A program made the position numbers and the translations under genes. 37,714 nucleotides of DNA, taken from Prochlorococcus sp. AG-363-N20 (GTDB taxonomy: Bacteria; Cyanobacteriota; Cyanobacteriia; PCC-6307; Cyanobiaceae). Positions within the stretch are counted from its first letter, which is position 1, and each line of letters opens with the position of its first letter. The stretch covers positions 1 through 37,714 of the forward strand of contig QCFX01000016.1 in the NCBI GenBank assembly GCA_003280105.1. Direction: 5' to 3'. Shown in pieces: positions 23,267 through 32,715 of the stretch. The notes under the pieces were generated by a model, which was not told the DNA's origin, ran no database searches, and saw only the letters and a list, made by a program, of their open reading frames with translations.

Positions 23267-23941
23267 TTGAATAATAACCCTTACCATCGACTAGAATCAA
23301 ATTTAAAGAGAGTTGACTTCAATCAACTCCCCTTAAGTAAGGACTTTTCATTAAAAAGTTTTAATAACGAAAGATATAAAGAATGGCTTAAAGATAAATT
23401 TTTACCAAAGACAAGGCTTATAATCCAACCAGATATCAAAGGATATACAATTGATATTTTCTATAAGAACGGAGTAATTGTCAAAGCTTTCAACTCTAAA
23501 GGAATAGAAAATAGTTTTTTAATTAGAAAAATAATAGCTATCCCTTCACAAATTCCAATTAAGAAAGATATCCATATTAGAGGAGTCTTGTATGGATTTT
23601 GTCCTTTTAGAGTCGGAATTATATTTTCTCTCAACAAATATCTGCCATTTTTTAGGAGTATACAGTTAAGACTCTATTTTTGTGCATTTCAGATAATTAA
23701 TTCTGATCAAAATCATTATAATGCCATGCATGAGCTAGAGAGCTTGGGATTTGAGATACCAGATTTTGAAATCATCAATTATATAAATCACGTAGATCTT
23801 TATAGAAAACTATGGAAAGAAGGTAAATTATTTAAGAAATATCCAACAAATGGAATTCTTGTAAAGGTTAATTCAAAAAAGTTGCAAAAATTGCTAGGCG
23901 AAAATAATGTTAATTACAACACGGGAATTATTCTTAGATAG
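23267..23941 (+). CDS. Catalytically degenerate LigA-like adenylation-domain protein
   Basis: A 224-residue protein, opened by a TTG at 23267, that aligns by eye with the adenylation domain of NAD-dependent DNA ligase: ERYKEWL, LIIQP..., the FCAFQIINSD centre and YPTNGILVKVNSKKLQKLLGE at the end. No OB fold, zinc finger, HhH or BRCT domain follows. The KxDG motif reads D56-I-K58-G, so the catalytic Lys and the motif Asp are exchanged. The RGE glutamate is Val (RGVLYG) and TDG has become TNG. It probably cannot adenylate. It may bind DNA or nucleotide, or regulate a ligase; that is inference. Neighbour: a small membrane gene 3 bp downstream. Confidence 0.75.
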   Translation: MNNNPYHRLESNLKRVDFNQLPLSKDFSLKSFNNERYKEWLKDKFLPKTRLIIQPDIKGYTIDIFYKNGVIVKAFNSKGIENSFLIRKIIAIPSQIPIKKDIHIRGVLYGFCPFRVGIIFSLNKYLPFFRSIQLRLYFCAFQIINSDQNHYNAMHELESLGFEIPDFEIINYINHVDLYRKLWKEGKLFKKYPTNGILVKVNSKKLQKLLGENNVNYNTGIILR

Positions 23942-23943
23942 AA

Positions 23944-24177
23944 ATGTCTGAAACCAATCAAAAAATCCCCTTTGACTTGTCAAAAACTATTACAAGTCTT
24001 GCATTAATCTTATGTTGTTTGTGTCTCGCTCTAATTGCAATAGGCTTGAGACCAATCGCCAAATGGGCTAATTACCAAGACATTTGCATAGTTCAAGAAA
24101 GTGAAAAAGCGCCTATTTCATGGGCTGTTAGGAAGTGTAATGGTAGATCTAAGGTTTACGAGGTTAAGAGTAGTTAG
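23944..24177 (+). CDS. Small membrane protein, 77 residues
   Basis: One strongly hydrophobic span (ITSLALILCCLCLALIAIGL, about 16-35) follows a polar N-terminus MSETNQKIPFDLSKT. The rest carries Cys at about 48 and 64 around EKAPISWAVRKCNG. It begins 3 bp after the ligase-like gene, so they are probably one transcript. No family name is known to me; this small-protein layout is common in picocyanobacteria. Confidence 0.65.
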   Translation: MSETNQKIPFDLSKTITSLALILCCLCLALIAIGLRPIAKWANYQDICIVQESEKAPISWAVRKCNGRSKVYEVKSS

Positions 24178-24391
24178 GTTAAATAACCCAAGAAAATTTT
24201 AGATGAATGAATAAAGTCGAAATAAAAGTTTGCAGACTATTCATTTAACACTCGACAGATAAATCTGATCAAAGAAATGGATTAAAATATTAACTATATT
24301 CCTATTATGGTTTGTATATTAAAGAAAAATAATTGTCAATCACTCAAATAGGGTTAACAGATAGTTGAACTGTCTATCCCAATTCAAAGTT

Positions 24392-24706
24392 TTATGGGGC
24401 AAAAGGGAAAATCAAATCTTCAATTAAATCCGCTGAGTCATTTGATGCAATGGACTTTTCGGAAGAAGTTACTTCTTTCTCTACTTTGTTTTGGCCTTTC
24501 TCAGAACGCTCAATAACTATGCCTAGTGGATTGTCCCCATTAGCTTCAGGAGATAAAGGTTTTTCCATGGCCAAACTGCTGGCTTGATTGGAGAGAAGCA
24601 ACAAGCTTATTAAGCAAAACACTGAAAGTACATAAGAAGAAGCCTTTAAAAGCCTTCTCCGAAAATTAAGGATTCGAGAATTATGCCAAGAAATTGCTCT
24701 AATCAT
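24392..24706 (-). CDS. Hypothetical exported or membrane-anchored protein
   Basis: 104 residues: a basic N-terminus with RRRLL, a hydrophobic segment YVLSVFCLISLLLLS (about 26-40), then a polar, acidic tail rich in Ser and Glu that ends DLIFPFAP. It is probably a single-span anchor or uncleaved signal, with the tail outside. No family recognised. Confidence 0.5.
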   Translation of the reverse strand: MIRAISWHNSRILNFRRRLLKASSYVLSVFCLISLLLLSNQASSLAMEKPLSPEANGDNPLGIVIERSEKGQNKVEKEVTSSEKSIASNDSADLIEDLIFPFAP

Positions 24707-24853
24707 TTTGAAAAAGAACCTTTTATGTATTTTAATTTAAGAGGTTTTGCACGGATCACTAGGAATAGGAACAAATCGATTCAATTCACTGTAATCTAGC
24801 CTTTATACACTGCAGCAGTGCTTTATTCCTAGGACTCTACTAGAAAAGTCCTT

Positions 24854-25078
24854 TTACTTGCCTTCAAAGCATGCCCATACAAAACGTTCCGAAGCTACAC
24901 CTGGAATTTTAATAATGGATTTCCATTTTTTTCCTTGCTGCTTGCATTGGGTTAAGTCTTTCATTTGTATTTTCTCGACAGATCCTGGACTATATAAAAC
25001 GAGCCAGGCGCTTTCGGCTTTTGCTATAGAAGGAAAAGCAAGGCCCAGGTATAGTGGGATAAATATTAAGCGTTGCAT
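24854..25078 (-). CDS. Small secreted protein (paralogue of the one at 21605)
   Basis: 74 residues with a signal peptide (MQRLIFIPLYLGLAFPSIAKA) and a mature part ESAWLVLYSPGSVEKIQMKDLTQCKQQGKKW..., ending WACFEGK. It shares with the gene at 21605 the W-L-V strand, EKI.M.D..QC..QG.KW and the Cys-terminal segment. The two copies flank a 3-kb block on the same strand, so a local duplication is likely. Function unknown. Confidence 0.72.
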   Translation of the reverse strand: MQRLIFIPLYLGLAFPSIAKAESAWLVLYSPGSVEKIQMKDLTQCKQQGKKWKSIIKIPGVASERFVWACFEGK

Positions 25079-25297
25079 AATCTAAGAGCATTAGCTTCTT
25101 ACTTATTAGCATGAAAATCAGAAGAAGGGTCTAAATAAAAACTCATATCAAATTGCTTAAGCTGCTCAAACTGAGCTTTATAGGTCAACCTTGAACGGAT
25201 GATAACTTTAAGCCAGTAGAAAAATGGTTTTAAAAACTAGGTTATTCTTTTTTAATCATAAAAACTATTTTTACTTCTTAGTAAATCCCTAAATTGC

Positions 25298-26590
25298 TTA
25301 AGCCGCATTGTGGCTCTTTATATCTTCAAATTTAGCACTCATTGTAGGGTTATTTCTAGTTAGTTTTTTAACAGTAACTTCTTGTGCTTTATCATTTGCT
25401 AAACGTAGATTTCTATCTGCTCCAATAAGTGCATTTTTTGTCTTCTGCAAATGATCAATTGACTTATCAATTTCTTGTATAGCTGTTTCGAATCTTCTTG
25501 AAGCAAGTTCGTAATTTTTTCCAAATGAGGTTTTGAATATTTCTAGACTTTCTTCAAAATTAGTTATATCAATATTTTGTGCTTTGATTAAGGCCAGCTC
25601 TGTTTTATATTGAAGGGATTTTAATGCAGCATTTCTTAGTAGTGTAATAATTGGAAGAAAGCATTGAGGACGAATTATATACATCTTTGGATACCTGTGT
25701 GAGACATCAACTATCCCAGAGTTATATAGGTCACTTTCAGGTTCAAGCAATGAAACTAAAACCCCATACTCACAGCCTTTTTCAATCCTATCTTTATTGA
25801 GTTCTTTCAGGAAGTCCTCATTTCTTTTTTTTGTAGAACTTGTATCACATTCATTTTTCATTTCAAACATAATTGACACTATTTCATTGCCAGACCTATC
25901 TAAATCCCTAAAAATATAATCACCTTTACTTCCTTTACTTATATCGTTATCTTTTTCAAAATAAGCAAGAGGGAAAGCTGTTGCTCTTATTCGATTAAAC
26001 TCTGTTTCACAATGCTTTTCTAGTGATTCTCCTACCATTTTTGTGGAAATGCGTAATTTCATATCTCTGAGCCTTTCTATTGCATCATCACGGTCTTTTA
26101 TTTGTATCTCGTACCTCTCTTTCAAGGATTTCTGAGCTAATTCATTTTCTAATAAAACTTTTTGTAGGTTATTTTTTAAATCAATGCTTTCTTCTTTATA
26201 AGCGTTTATAGCCTCATTGACAGCTAATTTCTGATTAACTTCATTATTTGCCTGGGTCTTTTCCAGCCTGTAAATAAGTGAGTCCCTTTCTTTTTCAATT
26301 AGACTTTTTGCTTTTGAAACTGCTAGCTCATTTTCTATTTGACTATTATTTAACCTTGACTTCAAGGTATTTATTTCTTCTTGTTTTGCATTTATAACAC
26401 TTTGCATATCTATTCTTATATTCTTTTTTGCGAGATCTATAGATTGGCTTTTATCTTTATCAGCAAGATCAAGCCGCTCTTGTATTTCCCTTTTGAACTC
26501 ATTATCCCGAACTTGCTTTTGTATATTTGCGTAACCAGTCTCATCTATCTTGAACACCTTTCCACATTCTGGGCAGTTGATTTTCTCCAT
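25298..26590 (-). CDS. DUF2130 protein: zinc ribbon, coiled coil, nuclease-like core
   Basis: 430 residues. The N-terminus has [14 protein letters not shown], half of a zinc ribbon. About residues 25-185 form a coiled coil. The DUF2130 core follows from [16 protein letters not shown] (about 190), with GDYIF...IMFEMKNE resembling a PD-(D/E)xK nuclease site (Asp, then E-x-K), and then a second coiled coil to the C-terminus. DUF2130 is sporadic in bacteria and sometimes linked to DNA defence or repair. It stands alone here, so the role is unknown. The nuclease reading is by motif only. Confidence 0.82.
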   Translation of the reverse strand: MEKINCPECGKVFKIDETGYANIQKQVRDNEFKREIQERLDLADKDKSQSIDLAKKNIRIDMQSVINAKQEEINTLKSRLNNSQIENELAVSKAKSLIEKERDSLIYRLEKTQANNEVNQKLAVNEAINAYKEESIDLKNNLQKVLLENELAQKSLKERYEIQIKDRDDAIERLRDMKLRISTKMVGESLEKHCETEFNRIRATAFPLAYFEKDNDISKGSKGDYIFRDLDRSGNEIVSIMFEMKNECDTSSTKKRNEDFLKELNKDRIEKGCEYGVLVSLLEPESDLYNSGIVDVSHRYPKMYIIRPQCFLPIITLLRNAALKSLQYKTELALIKAQNIDITNFEESLEIFKTSFGKNYELASRRFETAIQEIDKSIDHLQKTKNALIGADRNLRLANDKAQEVTVKKLTRNNPTMSAKFEDIKSHNAA

Positions 26591-26672
26591 TTCTAATTTC
26601 TTCCAAAAAACTAAGATTCTTCATTCTTATACCAATTTGCTTTGCCAGCAAGATTTGTAAAGCTATTATGAA

Positions 26673-26717
26673 ACTATTAATTCCAGTACAAAAGCAGGGT
26701 TTTACAGAATTAATAGT
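26673..26717. terminator. Inverted repeat between DUF2723 and DUF2130 genes
   Basis: ACTATTAATTC (26673-26683) is the exact inverse of GAATTAATAGT (26707-26717), 23 nt apart. It lies 135 bp past the stop of the minus-strand gene at 26853. There is no T-run, so a terminator role is uncertain. Confidence 0.35.
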
Positions 26718-26852
26718 CTTTCACCTATTAACTTATCTTTAGGGATTCTTACTGTGATAAGCTGAACAGTTCAAACTGGCCTTAAAAGAAGGGTTTCCCA
26801 TAAAGTAGCATTCAATTCATAAATGTTGATTAACATAAAAAAGTACATTGAT

Positions 26853-28394
26853 TTACTTCTTTATGATTTTGAATATGTAACCCTTCCTTTTTAGATTGTA
26901 ATGCCTTTCTAAAGATTTTAGCTGATAATAAACAGATGGTCTGTTAGTTGCTAGATAAATATTAGACTTATTATAATTATCGTTTATGAAGTTTAATATG
27001 CCATATGAGTAGTATCTTTCCACAAAAACTAACTTTACACCTTTTCCTATAGTAGTAGTATTTTGAATGTACTGCAGTGGTCTCCAAAGTGTATAGTCAG
27101 ACAATAGAATATCTCCAGGTTTTAGCTTTTTTAGAGCATCTATAGAATACGTTTGAGGATTAATATCTTTATTTTTTGGAGGCCATAAGAAATACCAATT
27201 ATTATCTCTCAAAGGAGCCGTTCTGGCTCCTGAGATATTCATCTGCAACCGTGAGCTGACATTAGCAAAGGCATAGTAAAATATTGGCGGAAAGTAAAGT
27301 ATTGATGCTGTTACCGCCGTAAAAATAAAAGACTTATATCCTTTAACAAAACCGCATCTATTCATTATGTAACTGATTCCTATTCCTACAAAGATAGAAA
27401 AAGCAGGGTAGACCATTACATATATATTAAATTTGTCCGGCATCGAAGAAATTATTCCTGTAATAATAAAGCAAGAAGGCCAAATGATAATTGGAAGAGA
27501 TGCAGAGATTCTATCTCTATAGCTAATAAATATACCAAAAAGTCCAATAATTATTGAGATCCCAATAAAGTTATAACTCAGAAAAAGAATAAATTTGACC
27601 AGCTCTCTCGGTATATTTGCCTGATAAAAAATATTTGGATTACTAACTAATTGTAGATTTGTAAGTAATGAATTTGCTGGTAAATATCCATTATTAACTC
27701 TTGCAAAATAGATAACAGCAAACACAACAGATATGGATATATATCTAAAAATCAGAAAGACACTTTTATTATTATTCGGAGAACTCCATTTATTTAGAAA
27801 GATTAAATTTATAATAATAAGTATTATTCCACTTGCATGGTGAGATAAAGCCAAACCTGCCAATACAGCACTGACAATCCAAAGTGTATTTTTTTCTTTG
27901 TTTTTTGCCCAGAGGATTAAGAATAATAAAGAGCCATAAGACAAAGCTATATTAAATGTATAAACTTCTGCCATAGAAGATAGTAGCCAATACGAATGCG
28001 AAACGCATAGAGATAATCCAGCTCCAATTGCAGCAATCGCGCTTTTACTTATAGTTCCAGCAATATATGAAATGATTCCAACACCAATAGCCCCAAAAAA
28101 TGCAGTAAGTAAATTCACCGAATAGGCAGGTTCTAAACTGTTAAAAGGTAAATTAATGGTAAGCCAAGCAATAGAACGATAAAGTAAATAATCTCTATTC
28201 GTATTTGCTAAGTCATTAGCCTCCCAATTCATACTCCTGATTGCCAAATCAGCACTATCTCCCCAACCTGTATAAGGACTACAGGACACAAAGTAAATCA
28301 ATAATGATAAAACAAATAAAGCAACAGAAGCTTTCTTTACTTTTCTATTTTCTTTGCTTTCTAGCTGATTTTTTCTTATGAGACTATTTTTCAT
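26853..28394 (-). CDS. DUF2723-type integral membrane glycosyltransferase-like protein
   Basis: 513 residues with about 11-12 membrane spans and an N-terminal cytoplasmic tail. The DUF2723 signature is near the start: SPYTGWGDSADLAI, with the acidic Asp in the first loop, and later LSHHASG. The fold resembles GT-C protein O-mannosyltransferases such as PMT/ArnT, which transfer sugar from a lipid carrier to an acceptor outside the membrane. The soluble C-terminal portion (about 390-513) contains the likely substrate domain. It is divergent from the glycosyltransferase operon at 28729 and so belongs to the surface-glycan region. Confidence 0.82.
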   Translation of the reverse strand: MKNSLIRKNQLESKENRKVKKASVALFVLSLLIYFVSCSPYTGWGDSADLAIRSMNWEANDLANTNRDYLLYRSIAWLTINLPFNSLEPAYSVNLLTAFFGAIGVGIISYIAGTISKSAIAAIGAGLSLCVSHSYWLLSSMAEVYTFNIALSYGSLLFLILWAKNKEKNTLWIVSAVLAGLALSHHASGIILIIINLIFLNKWSSPNNNKSVFLIFRYISISVVFAVIYFARVNNGYLPANSLLTNLQLVSNPNIFYQANIPRELVKFILFLSYNFIGISIIIGLFGIFISYRDRISASLPIIIWPSCFIITGIISSMPDKFNIYVMVYPAFSIFVGIGISYIMNRCGFVKGYKSFIFTAVTASILYFPPIFYYAFANVSSRLQMNISGARTAPLRDNNWYFLWPPKNKDINPQTYSIDALKKLKPGDILLSDYTLWRPLQYIQNTTTIGKGVKLVFVERYYSYGILNFINDNYNKSNIYLATNRPSVYYQLKSLERHYNLKRKGYIFKIIKK

Positions 28395-28728
28395 AATTTA
28401 GACTTGATTAAAGCGAAATTTAGTAAAAACTAATCAACATAGGTACTCAGAGTTAACCCTTTATACCTTTTATCAATTTACCATTAAACGATTATTGCAA
28501 TAACCCTTGTCAATTCACAGTTATATTAGTTGTGATTAAGTCCTAGACTTCTTTTAGAGCCCTTACGCAGGATATGAATCTTATAATTTTCCCTATAAAA
28601 CCTACCTGTACTTTTTCTACTATATAAATAACTTGTTTCTTTAGGTCAAAACCACGAAAATTTACTGATAAAACTTGATACCTTGACATATGCTGCCACT
28701 ATCTTTATGATCTGTTTTTAAGAATTAA
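28395..28728. other. Divergent promoter region between glycan genes
   Basis: 335 bp of AT-rich DNA between two divergent genes. No ORF or RNA motif was supported. Confidence 0.4.
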
Positions 28729-29442
28729 GTGGACGTAAGTGTCATTCTTCCTGTCGTAAATGAGACATATTCTCTTAGAGAAACAGTCGAGACAATAGAC
28801 CGAACTTCAAAAAAATACATTAAGGAATATTTAATTGTTATCTGTAAGTTCACGACTAAAGAATCTTTAGAAGTAATTGCTAAATTAGAAATTGACTTCC
28901 CTGGGCTTATCACTATCCACAAACAGGTCAAACCCTACCTCGGAGGAGCTTTACGCGAAGCATTTGATTTGGCGAAAGCTTCACATATAATTCTAATGGC
29001 TAGCGACCTAGAAACAGACCCCAACTTGGTTGAACAGCTTATAGTTGAAGAAATTCAATGTCCTACTGGAATAATTACAACATCAAGATGGATTCAAGGA
29101 GGGTCTTTCAAAGGCTATTCAAAGTTAAAGTTGATCTTTAATTGGATCTTCCAGAAAAGTATCTCTATTCTTTATAGCTCTAAACTTACAGATATGACCT
29201 ATGCATTCAGAATAATGCCTACCGATTTAGTTCAAAAGATAAGGTGGGAGGAATTAAGGCATCCATTCCTTTTAGAAACACTTATTAAACCAATTAGATT
29301 AAATATTAGTACCAAGGAAATACCCGCAAATTGGCAAGCAAGATCAGAAGGTGAATCACAAAATACTTTTATAAGAACATTTGCGTATCTAAAAATAGCT
29401 ATAAAAGTTAGGTTCCAAAGTACTCGTTCAATGCTCAAATAG
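28729..29442 (+). CDS. GT2-family glycosyltransferase
   Basis: 237 residues from a GTG start (the frame opens MDVSVILPVVNETYSLRETVETI). The nucleotide-sugar fold GT-A is shown by the first strand VSVILPV, the ILMASDLETDPN motif near residues 87-98 in place of the usual DxD, and the acceptor region with DMTYAFRI. It resembles dolichyl-phosphate-mannose-synthase type GT2 enzymes without a membrane tail, and probably builds a sugar onto a lipid carrier. First gene of a tight + strand cluster. Confidence 0.82.
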   Translation: MDVSVILPVVNETYSLRETVETIDRTSKKYIKEYLIVICKFTTKESLEVIAKLEIDFPGLITIHKQVKPYLGGALREAFDLAKASHIILMASDLETDPNLVEQLIVEEIQCPTGIITTSRWIQGGSFKGYSKLKLIFNWIFQKSISILYSSKLTDMTYAFRIMPTDLVQKIRWEELRHPFLLETLIKPIRLNISTKEIPANWQARSEGESQNTFIRTFAYLKIAIKVRFQSTRSMLK

Positions 29443-29507
29443 ACTAAGAGCAAAGCATTTGTGCTATCATAACGACTGTGTTTGTTTAATGGTGTAAGCT
29501 TCAATTC

Positions 29508-30422
29508 ATGAAAAAAGTTATCGTTACAACTACAATTAATAAACCGACAAAAGCCATAGAATTATTTGAATCTATGGACGATTGGGATTTGGTTGTTATT
29601 GGAGATAAGAAAACACCTAAGGATTATAAACTTAATAGGGGTCAATATGTTACGCCAGAAGAGCAAGAGGCATACGATAAATCTCTCTCGGATTCAATCG
29701 GGTGGAACTGCATCCAGAGACGAAACTTTGGATTATTATGGGCTTATGATATGAATGCAGACATAGTAGCTGTCGTAGATGATGATAATATACCTACTAC
29801 ATCTTGGGGTAAAAACCTTTTAGTTGGTAGAGATATAAGTGTAAACCAATATCAAACAAAAGAGACAGTATTTGACCCTGTAGGTGCTACAAACTATCCC
29901 CACCTTTGGCATAGAGGTTACCCTCTTCAGCTTCTTAATGAAAGAAATTATGATCAGAAGCTAGAAGTAAGATTTAAACCAGACATTCAAGCTGATTTTT
30001 GGGATGGGGATCCAGATATTGATGCTATTTGTCGTATGGAACATGCTCCAGAGTGTAAATTTGAATCTTCTGTCTTCCCTTTCACCTCTACGAAACCCGC
30101 ACCATTTAACTCGCAAAATACTTTTATATCTGCAAGATGCCTAAAAGATTATTTTCTTTTCCCGCATGTTGGGAGAATGGACGATATCTGGGCAGCATAT
30201 TATTTACAAGCTAAAGGATACAATGTAGCTTTTGGTGAAGCTTCTGTATACCAAGAAAGAAACCCTCACGATTTAACTAGGGATATGAAGCAAGAATATT
30301 TAGGTTATGAGAATAATTTAAAACTTGTAAATGATTTAATGCAGGATCCAGATTCAATTTATTCATATCTTCCTGGGCCTTCAATAAGAGCCTTTGACCT
30401 TTACCGCCGTCACTTTATTTAA
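29508..30422 (+). CDS. Glycosyltransferase-like protein (STELLO/DUF288-type)
   Basis: 304 residues, starting KKVIVTTTINKPTKAIELFESM. A GT-A-like core has the acidic motif ADIVAVVDDDNIP (about 84-96), the metal-binding triple Asp. The segment QNTFISARCLKDYFLFPHVGRMDDIWAAYY is characteristic of this group, with the catalytic-type DD. The likely class is STELLO-type glycosyltransferase. Substrate unknown. It is followed after one base by the epimerase gene (30424), so the two are translationally linked. Confidence 0.65.
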   Translation: MKKVIVTTTINKPTKAIELFESMDDWDLVVIGDKKTPKDYKLNRGQYVTPEEQEAYDKSLSDSIGWNCIQRRNFGLLWAYDMNADIVAVVDDDNIPTTSWGKNLLVGRDISVNQYQTKETVFDPVGATNYPHLWHRGYPLQLLNERNYDQKLEVRFKPDIQADFWDGDPDIDAICRMEHAPECKFESSVFPFTSTKPAPFNSQNTFISARCLKDYFLFPHVGRMDDIWAAYYLQAKGYNVAFGEASVYQERNPHDLTRDMKQEYLGYENNLKLVNDLMQDPDSIYSYLPGPSIRAFDLYRRHFI

Positions 30423-30423
30423 G

Positions 30424-31407
30424 ATGAACAAAGTTTTAGTCACTGGAGGAGCTGGTTTTGTTGGTAGACACCTCGTTAGAAGACTTCTAGAACGAGGAGA
30501 TGAAGTACATGTTATTGACTCACTTGCTGAATACACAGGAGGTATAAACCCCGATAGTTTATGGCCGCTTTTCGATCCACGCGATTTTAAAAACTTCAAT
30601 TTCTATTTACAAGATTGTAGAGAATGGTTTTATAACAATAAGGATGATGACTTTGATTATGCCTTTCATTTAGCCGCAATGGTTGGAGGGAGATTGATGA
30701 TAGAAAATAACCCACTTGCTGTGGCAGATGATTTATCAATAGATGCGTCCTACTGGCAATGGGCCAAAGAAACAAGACCAAAAAAAACAGCCTGTTTTAG
30801 CTCTAGTGCTGCTTATCCAATATCTTTTCAAACAGAAGAAAACTATATCCTCTTAAAGGAAAGCATGATTCAGTTTGATGACAATATAGGTATGCCAGAC
30901 ATGTCATATGGCTGGGCAAAATTGACATGTGAGTACTTGGCCAAACTAGCTTATAGCAAACATGGACTTAAGTCAGTCTGTTACAGACCCTTTTCAGGCT
31001 ATGGCGAGGACCAGGATGATGCATACCCTTTTCCTAGTATTTGTAAAAGAGCAATTAAAGAATCTGGATCTAAACAACTTACAGTCTGGGGAACAGGAAA
31101 ACAACTTAGAGACTTCATTCATATTGAAGACTGTATAGATGGGATATTAAAAACTGTCGATCAAATAAATAACGGAAATGCAATTAACCTTTCTACTGGA
31201 AAATACACTAGCTTCTTAGAATTTGCCGCATTAGCAGCTGAACTTTTAGGATACAATCCTTTAGTAACAGGTTTGTCAGACAAACCTGCAGGTGTTTTTG
31301 CAAGGGGTGGTGATACAGACTTGCAAAAAGAACTTGGCTTTATACCAAAAATTGATTTTCGCACCGGTGTCGATAATGCTCTGAAGCACTACATAAAAAA
31401 TAGTTAG
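30424..31407 (+). CDS. NAD-dependent sugar epimerase/dehydratase
   Basis: An extended SDR enzyme of 327 residues from the ATG at 30424 (a longer frame from 30394 overlaps the previous gene). The Rossmann fingerprint GGAGFVG (about 8-14), the FHLAAMVGG loop, and the catalytic Ser/Tyr/Lys in SYGWAKL are clear. It acts on nucleotide sugars; the general pattern resembles GDP-mannose epimerases or dTDP-glucose dehydratase-type enzymes, but no exact substrate can be assigned. It sits 1 bp after the previous glycosyltransferase and 14 bp before the AglD-like gene, supplying activated sugar for the cluster. Confidence 0.85.
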   Translation: MNKVLVTGGAGFVGRHLVRRLLERGDEVHVIDSLAEYTGGINPDSLWPLFDPRDFKNFNFYLQDCREWFYNNKDDDFDYAFHLAAMVGGRLMIENNPLAVADDLSIDASYWQWAKETRPKKTACFSSSAAYPISFQTEENYILLKESMIQFDDNIGMPDMSYGWAKLTCEYLAKLAYSKHGLKSVCYRPFSGYGEDQDDAYPFPSICKRAIKESGSKQLTVWGTGKQLRDFIHIEDCIDGILKTVDQINNGNAINLSTGKYTSFLEFAALAAELLGYNPLVTGLSDKPAGVFARGGDTDLQKELGFIPKIDFRTGVDNALKHYIKNS

Positions 31408-31421
31408 TCTTTAAGTTAAAT

Positions 31422-32426
31422 ATGGATCTAAAACTTTTACTATCTTCTGATAGAGGTTTTCGTGGAAAGTTTATAGCCACAGTTATTTTGTTTTTATTTG
31501 TTGTCATTATTTATGCTCTTGTTTCTCTGTTAATTGAAGGAAGTGACCAGAAACTATTAACTGTTGATATCCTCCCTACCATGCTTACTTGCATATTATT
31601 TATGCTGCCCATACTTTTATCAAAGTTCATTCGATGGAGAATTATTGAATATCATGTTGGACTAAAAATACCTTTATTAGCAGATTTTAAGTGTTGGATA
31701 TCGTCTCAAGCTTTTCTTGCTACACCAGGAGGTTCAGGATTGGGGCTTAGATCATTACTTCTAAAGCGTAAATACAACATACCTATAAGCGCAAGTTTGC
31801 CATCGATAATTTTTGAACGATTAACAGATGTATTTTCTATCATTTTTCTTGCAATCTTTATAAATATAGATTCTATTCTCAAATTGCTAAATCAAAATAC
31901 AAGATATTCCTCGGCTATTGTAATTTTATTGATCCTTCTTTTGTTTCTGATTTTAATTCTCCCTAAAAATTATCTTCTAAAAAATAAATATATAATTTCT
32001 TTTATCAATAAAAAATTACCTAATTTCAGATCTTATAAGGATCAAGTCAAAGTTTCTATAACAAAATTATTTCAAGCTAAGGTTCTTTTAATCTCGATTA
32101 TTATAGGAACAATTCCATGGTGCATCGAAGGGTACTCTTTGTCTTTGATTGTAAAATCTATATCCAGCTCAAGTATCAATCTCTCTAATTCAATCTTTGC
32201 ACATTCTTCCGCTGGTCTGTTGGGTGCTTTGTCACTTTTACCAGGAGGTTTAGGTACTACCGAAGCAAGTACAATTGGATTATTAAACCTTTTTGGAATT
32301 CCATTAGATGTAGCTACCCAAAGCGCTATTTTAGTTCGTTTGTTCACTATCTGGTTGGCAACACTGATAGGAATAATTTCTTTAACCTTACCATCAAAAA
32401 TTGCAATTCGTAAAAATTTCAATTAA
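31422..32426 (+). CDS. AglD/MprF-type membrane protein (UPF0104 family)
   Basis: 334 residues and about 8 membrane spans. The typical block ATPGGSGLGLRSLLLKRKYNIP (residues about 101-122) has the conserved GG...E/R region. The closing SLLPGGLGTTEAS (about 271-283) is the family hallmark, with Gly-Gly and Glu in a membrane loop. Family members include lysyl-phosphatidylglycerol synthetase membrane domains and AglD. Here, after a sugar epimerase, a flippase or lipid-linked sugar role is plausible. Last long gene of the operon starting at 28729. Confidence 0.82.
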   Translation: MDLKLLLSSDRGFRGKFIATVILFLFVVIIYALVSLLIEGSDQKLLTVDILPTMLTCILFMLPILLSKFIRWRIIEYHVGLKIPLLADFKCWISSQAFLATPGGSGLGLRSLLLKRKYNIPISASLPSIIFERLTDVFSIIFLAIFINIDSILKLLNQNTRYSSAIVILLILLLFLILILPKNYLLKNKYIISFINKKLPNFRSYKDQVKVSITKLFQAKVLLISIIIGTIPWCIEGYSLSLIVKSISSSSINLSNSIFAHSSAGLLGALSLLPGGLGTTEASTIGLLNLFGIPLDVATQSAILVRLFTIWLATLIGIISLTLPSKIAIRKNFN

Positions 32427-32503
32427 AGCAGGGATAATAGAAGGTTTATGTGTAAATTTAAATGAGATTAAAAATCACTTTAATAGTCTATAGTCGCTTT
32501 TAA

Positions 32504-32668
32504 ATGAACAATCTTATAGCTGCAAAATTAGTAGTTCCTTCGATGTTGATTTTTTTATTGTTATTAATTCTATTAATAACATATGTTTTTAAGAAAAGTT
32601 ATGATGTCAGTAAACCTTTTTCGAAAACTAAGAATATTCAAAGTTCTAATAGAAAAGGGTTTTCATAA
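32504..32668 (+). CDS. Small single-span protein, 54 residues
   Basis: The ATG at 32504 opens MNNLIAAKLVVPSMLIFLLLLILLITYVF (one membrane span), followed by a basic tail KKSYDVSKPFSKTKNIQSSNRKG. It lies between the AglD-like gene and the GST gene. No family recognised. Confidence 0.55.
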   Translation: MNNLIAAKLVVPSMLIFLLLLILLITYVFKKSYDVSKPFSKTKNIQSSNRKGFS

Positions 32669-32715
32669 TACTTAATTTTATTTAGACACTTTTATAAAAA
32701 TAGCACTCTAAAATC

